NCBI GenBank assembly: GCA_003565105.1
Contig: PXDG01000044.1
Location: forward strand, 1-8,612
DNA length: 8,612 bases
Direction of reading: 5' to 3'
DNA from: Parcubacteria group bacterium
GTDB lineage: Bacteria > Patescibacteriota > Minisyncoccia > SW-4-49-11
Shown here: positions 6,787 to 8,612 of the stretch, in pieces
Layout: each line of letters starts with the position of its first letter
Position numbering within the stretch: position 1 is the stretch's first letter
The notes under the pieces: generated by a model
Told to the model about the DNA's origin: nothing
Seen by the model: only the letters and a program-made list of their open reading frames with translations
Database searches by the model: none
Translations under genes and position numbers: made by a program

Positions 6787-8181
6787 ATGAAAGCATGGCA
6801 TAAAACAATCAAAGAAGTTGCGGGATCTCTCGTAATCATCGAAAAAGTAAAGGACGTCGCCTACGAAGAAGTCGTTGAAATCAAAGACGCTGACGGAAAT
6901 ATCCGAAAAGGACGAGTTCTTGAGGTATACCGAGACACAGCAGTAGTACAACTCTTCACAGGAACCAATGGTCTCGACACCGAAAATGCTCAAGCAGCCT
7001 TCCTCGGAGAAACCTTAAAATTTGGTGTGAGTGAAGATATGCTCGGCCGAGTATTTAATGGAGCTGGAGAAATTAAAGATGGTGGACCAGCCATCATTCC
7101 AGAAGCAAAACTCGATATTAATGGAGCTCCTATTAATCCAGGAATGCGCGAATTTCCCAGTCAATTTATTCAGACAGGAATCTCAACTATCGATGGAATG
7201 AATGCCCTGGTACGAGGACAAAAACTTCCAATCTTTTCTGGATCAGGACTTCCCCACTCTCAAATCGCCGCCCAAATCGCTCAACAAGCAGCCGTTATCA
7301 CCGTCGAAAACGGAGAAAAAATCAAGAAAGCCGATGAGAAATTTGCGGTTATCTTTGCTGCTATGGGAGTCACCTTTGAAGAAGCTCAATTCTTCACTGA
7401 CTCGTTTGAACAAACCGGAGCTATGGAACGTGCAGCAGTATTTATTAACACCGCTGACGATCCTATTGTAGAGCGAGTGACCCTTCCTCGATTAGCCCTT
7501 ACCTTGGGAGAATATCTAGCCTTTGAAAAGGATATGCACGTCTTGGTGATTATGACCGATATGACCAACTACGCCGATGCACTCCGAGAGATCTCAGCGT
7601 CCCGAAAGGAAATCCCTGGACGACGAGGATACCCAGGATATATGTATACTGACCTTGCTACTCTATACGAACGAGCAGGACTGATTCAAGGACGAAAAGG
7701 ATCATTGACCCAAGTACCGATCCTCACTATGCCTGACGATGACAAACAGCATCCTATTCCTGACCTCACAGGATACATCACTGAGGGACAGATTATGGTT
7801 GATCGAACCTTGCATACCCAAGGAATCTACCCTCCAATCCAACCGATTGGATCACTCTCTCGAATCAAAGTAGATAAAAAAGCTACCCGAGAAGATATCT
7901 CCGCTGTAGGAGACCAGTTATCTGCTTCTTATGCAAAGGGACGAGAAATCAAGGAACTGGCTCTTATTTTAGGAGAATCTGCTCTCTCAGAGACAGATCG
8001 TGCCTATATTCGATTCGCTGATGAATTTGAAAAACGATATATCGCTCAAGCTAAAGGAGAAAACAGAAGTATCCTCGATTCGCTTGATATCGCCTGGGAA
8101 CTCCTCGAGATCCTTCCCGTAAAAGAACTGAAAAAAGTCAGCTCCGCCTTTATTGAAAAGTACGGCAACAGAACCGCTTAA
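6787..8181 (+). CDS. V/A-type ATPase nucleotide-binding (non-catalytic) subunit B
   Basis: The product has 464 residues, a normal length. It begins with the family's TIKEVAG...EKVKDVAYEE opening. Where A has its P-loop, B has SGSGLPHSQIAAQ (151-163), the degenerate form that marks the non-catalytic subunit. Other signatures are TDMTNYADALREIS (258-270), the GRRGYPGYMYTDLATLYERAG region (278-298), SLTQVPILTMP (306-316) and HPIPDLTGYITEGQI (322-336). Arg359 in SLSRI is the arginine that reaches the catalytic site of A. The loop after it is unusual: only seven residues (IKVDKKA) separate Arg359 from TRED, where recalled homologues have about ten with a Gly-x-Gly core, and the usual TREDH reads TREDI. 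Arginine is CGA in 19 of 24 codons. The gene follows A after 23 bases without a Shine-Dalgarno sequence. Confidence 0.97.
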   Translation: MKAWHKTIKEVAGSLVIIEKVKDVAYEEVVEIKDADGNIRKGRVLEVYRDTAVVQLFTGTNGLDTENAQAAFLGETLKFGVSEDMLGRVFNGAGEIKDGGPAIIPEAKLDINGAPINPGMREFPSQFIQTGISTIDGMNALVRGQKLPIFSGSGLPHSQIAAQIAQQAAVITVENGEKIKKADEKFAVIFAAMGVTFEEAQFFTDSFEQTGAMERAAVFINTADDPIVERVTLPRLALTLGEYLAFEKDMHVLVIMTDMTNYADALREISASRKEIPGRRGYPGYMYTDLATLYERAGLIQGRKGSLTQVPILTMPDDDKQHPIPDLTGYITEGQIMVDRTLHTQGIYPPIQPIGSLSRIKVDKKATREDISAVGDQLSASYAKGREIKELALILGESALSETDRAYIRFADEFEKRYIAQAKGENRSILDSLDIAWELLEILPVKELKKVSSAFIEKYGNRTA

Positions 8182-8196
8182 CTTAGACTTCCTCAT

Positions 8197-8612
8197 ATGG
8201 CACAGCTCAAACCCACACGCCAAGAATACCTCAAACTCAAGAAGAAAGTAAAAACCGCTTCTCGGGGGCATCGTCTCCTCAAAGATAAGCGAGACGGCTT
8301 GATTCAAAAGTTTTTAGGAATCGTGAAAGAAGCCATTATGCTCCGTAAAGAGCTTGATGAACCTTTAGTGCGGGCTATTGAGCTGTTCCGATACGCTGAA
8401 GCCAAGACCTCAGAAGACTTTCTCGCCTCAATTGCCGAGCAATCAGAAGCTCAAATCCACATAGGACTTGAAACAATCAACTTTATGGGAGTTCACCTTC
8501 CAAATTTAGAAGCCAACGTTGTCGGAGATCCCTTCACCTATGGAGTCTTAAATACCCCGAAAGACCTCGATAATTCACTAGTAACCTTGCATCAAATCCT
8601 TCCAAAGCTGGT
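8197..8612 (+). CDS. V/A-type ATPase central shaft subunit D (5' part, cut by the window edge)
   Basis: The gene starts at an ATG 15 bases after the B stop and is still open at the window edge, giving 138 codons of an expected 200-215. Subunit D is the antiparallel coiled-coil shaft that turns inside A3B3. The N-terminal helix contains PTRQEYLKLKKKVKTASRGH (6-25) followed by RLLKDKRDGLIQKFL, an excellent match to the recalled family pattern 'PTr.el..lk.rlk.a.rGh.LLKdKrd.L...f'. The INFMGVHLPNLE segment (about 94-105) corresponds to the conserved MGV-x-(V/L)-P turn between the helices. No membrane segment is present. Only 2 of its 7 arginine codons are CGA, unlike A and B, though the sample is small. 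There is no Shine-Dalgarno sequence; the bases before the start are C/T-rich. Confidence 0.95.
   Translation, partial: MAQLKPTRQEYLKLKKKVKTASRGHRLLKDKRDGLIQKFLGIVKEAIMLRKELDEPLVRAIELFRYAEAKTSEDFLASIAEQSEAQIHIGLETINFMGVHLPNLEANVVGDPFTYGVLNTPKDLDNSLVTLHQILPKL

Noticed and set aside
1..8612. CRISPR array, insertion sequence, tRNA, intein or foreign insert
   Set aside because: I saw no repeat-spacer pattern, transposase, tRNA-like cloverleaf or target-site duplication. Subunit A reads straight through its P-loop, a common intein site, without interruption.

Overview
The window holds almost all of one operon, read on the + strand, for a bacterial V/A-type (rotary) ATPase. The gene order is stalk subunit H/G, then I, K (rotor ring), E, C, F, A, B and the first 138 codons of D. 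From memory this is the order of the Enterococcus hirae ntp operon (ntpF-I-K-E-C-G-A-B-D) and of the Thermus and archaeal operons. The window ends inside D.

Layout: bases 34-62 carry a near-consensus sigma70 promoter (TTGACA, 17-bp spacer, TATACT) about 33 bp before the first start codon. H (95-367) and I (399-2441) follow. A 113-base gap with a strong long hairpin (2448-2509) separates I from K (2555-3031). E, C and F are packed with gaps of 10, 4 and 1 bases. A 96-base gap with two small hairpins precedes A (4949-6763). B (6787-8181) and partial D (8197 to the edge) complete the window. The two gaps of about 100 bases lie just before genes whose products are needed in extra copies: K, which forms a ring of many subunits, and A, present three times per complex along with B. 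No gene-free stretch exceeds 300 bases.

How the genes work together: A and B form the A3B3 ATPase head, with the catalytic site on A. D and F form the central shaft, and C couples the shaft to the membrane ring. K forms the ion-binding rotor ring, I is the stator with the ion half-channels, and E with H/G forms the peripheral stalks. K is a double hairpin whose ion-site residues (Leu55, Ser58, Gln59, Gln110, Glu139) resemble the Na+ site of E. hirae NtpK, so a sodium-coupled enzyme is the best guess.

Organism: a bacterium, judged by the sigma70 promoter. The code is standard: no in-frame TGA occurs in the nine genes, and TGA ends E. Three features are distinctive. Arginine is written mostly as CGA (36 of 53 in A plus B) and glycine mostly as GGA. 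No start codon has a well-spaced Shine-Dalgarno sequence. All nine start codons are preceded by T. These features, with the bacterial V-type enzyme, would suit a candidate-phylum (Patescibacteria-like) or other uncultured lineage, but the sequence alone does not prove any phylum. I see no mobile element, CRISPR array, tRNA, rRNA or unrelated accessory system. The points worth a second look are the translation-start pattern, the hairpins and a shortened loop in subunit B.
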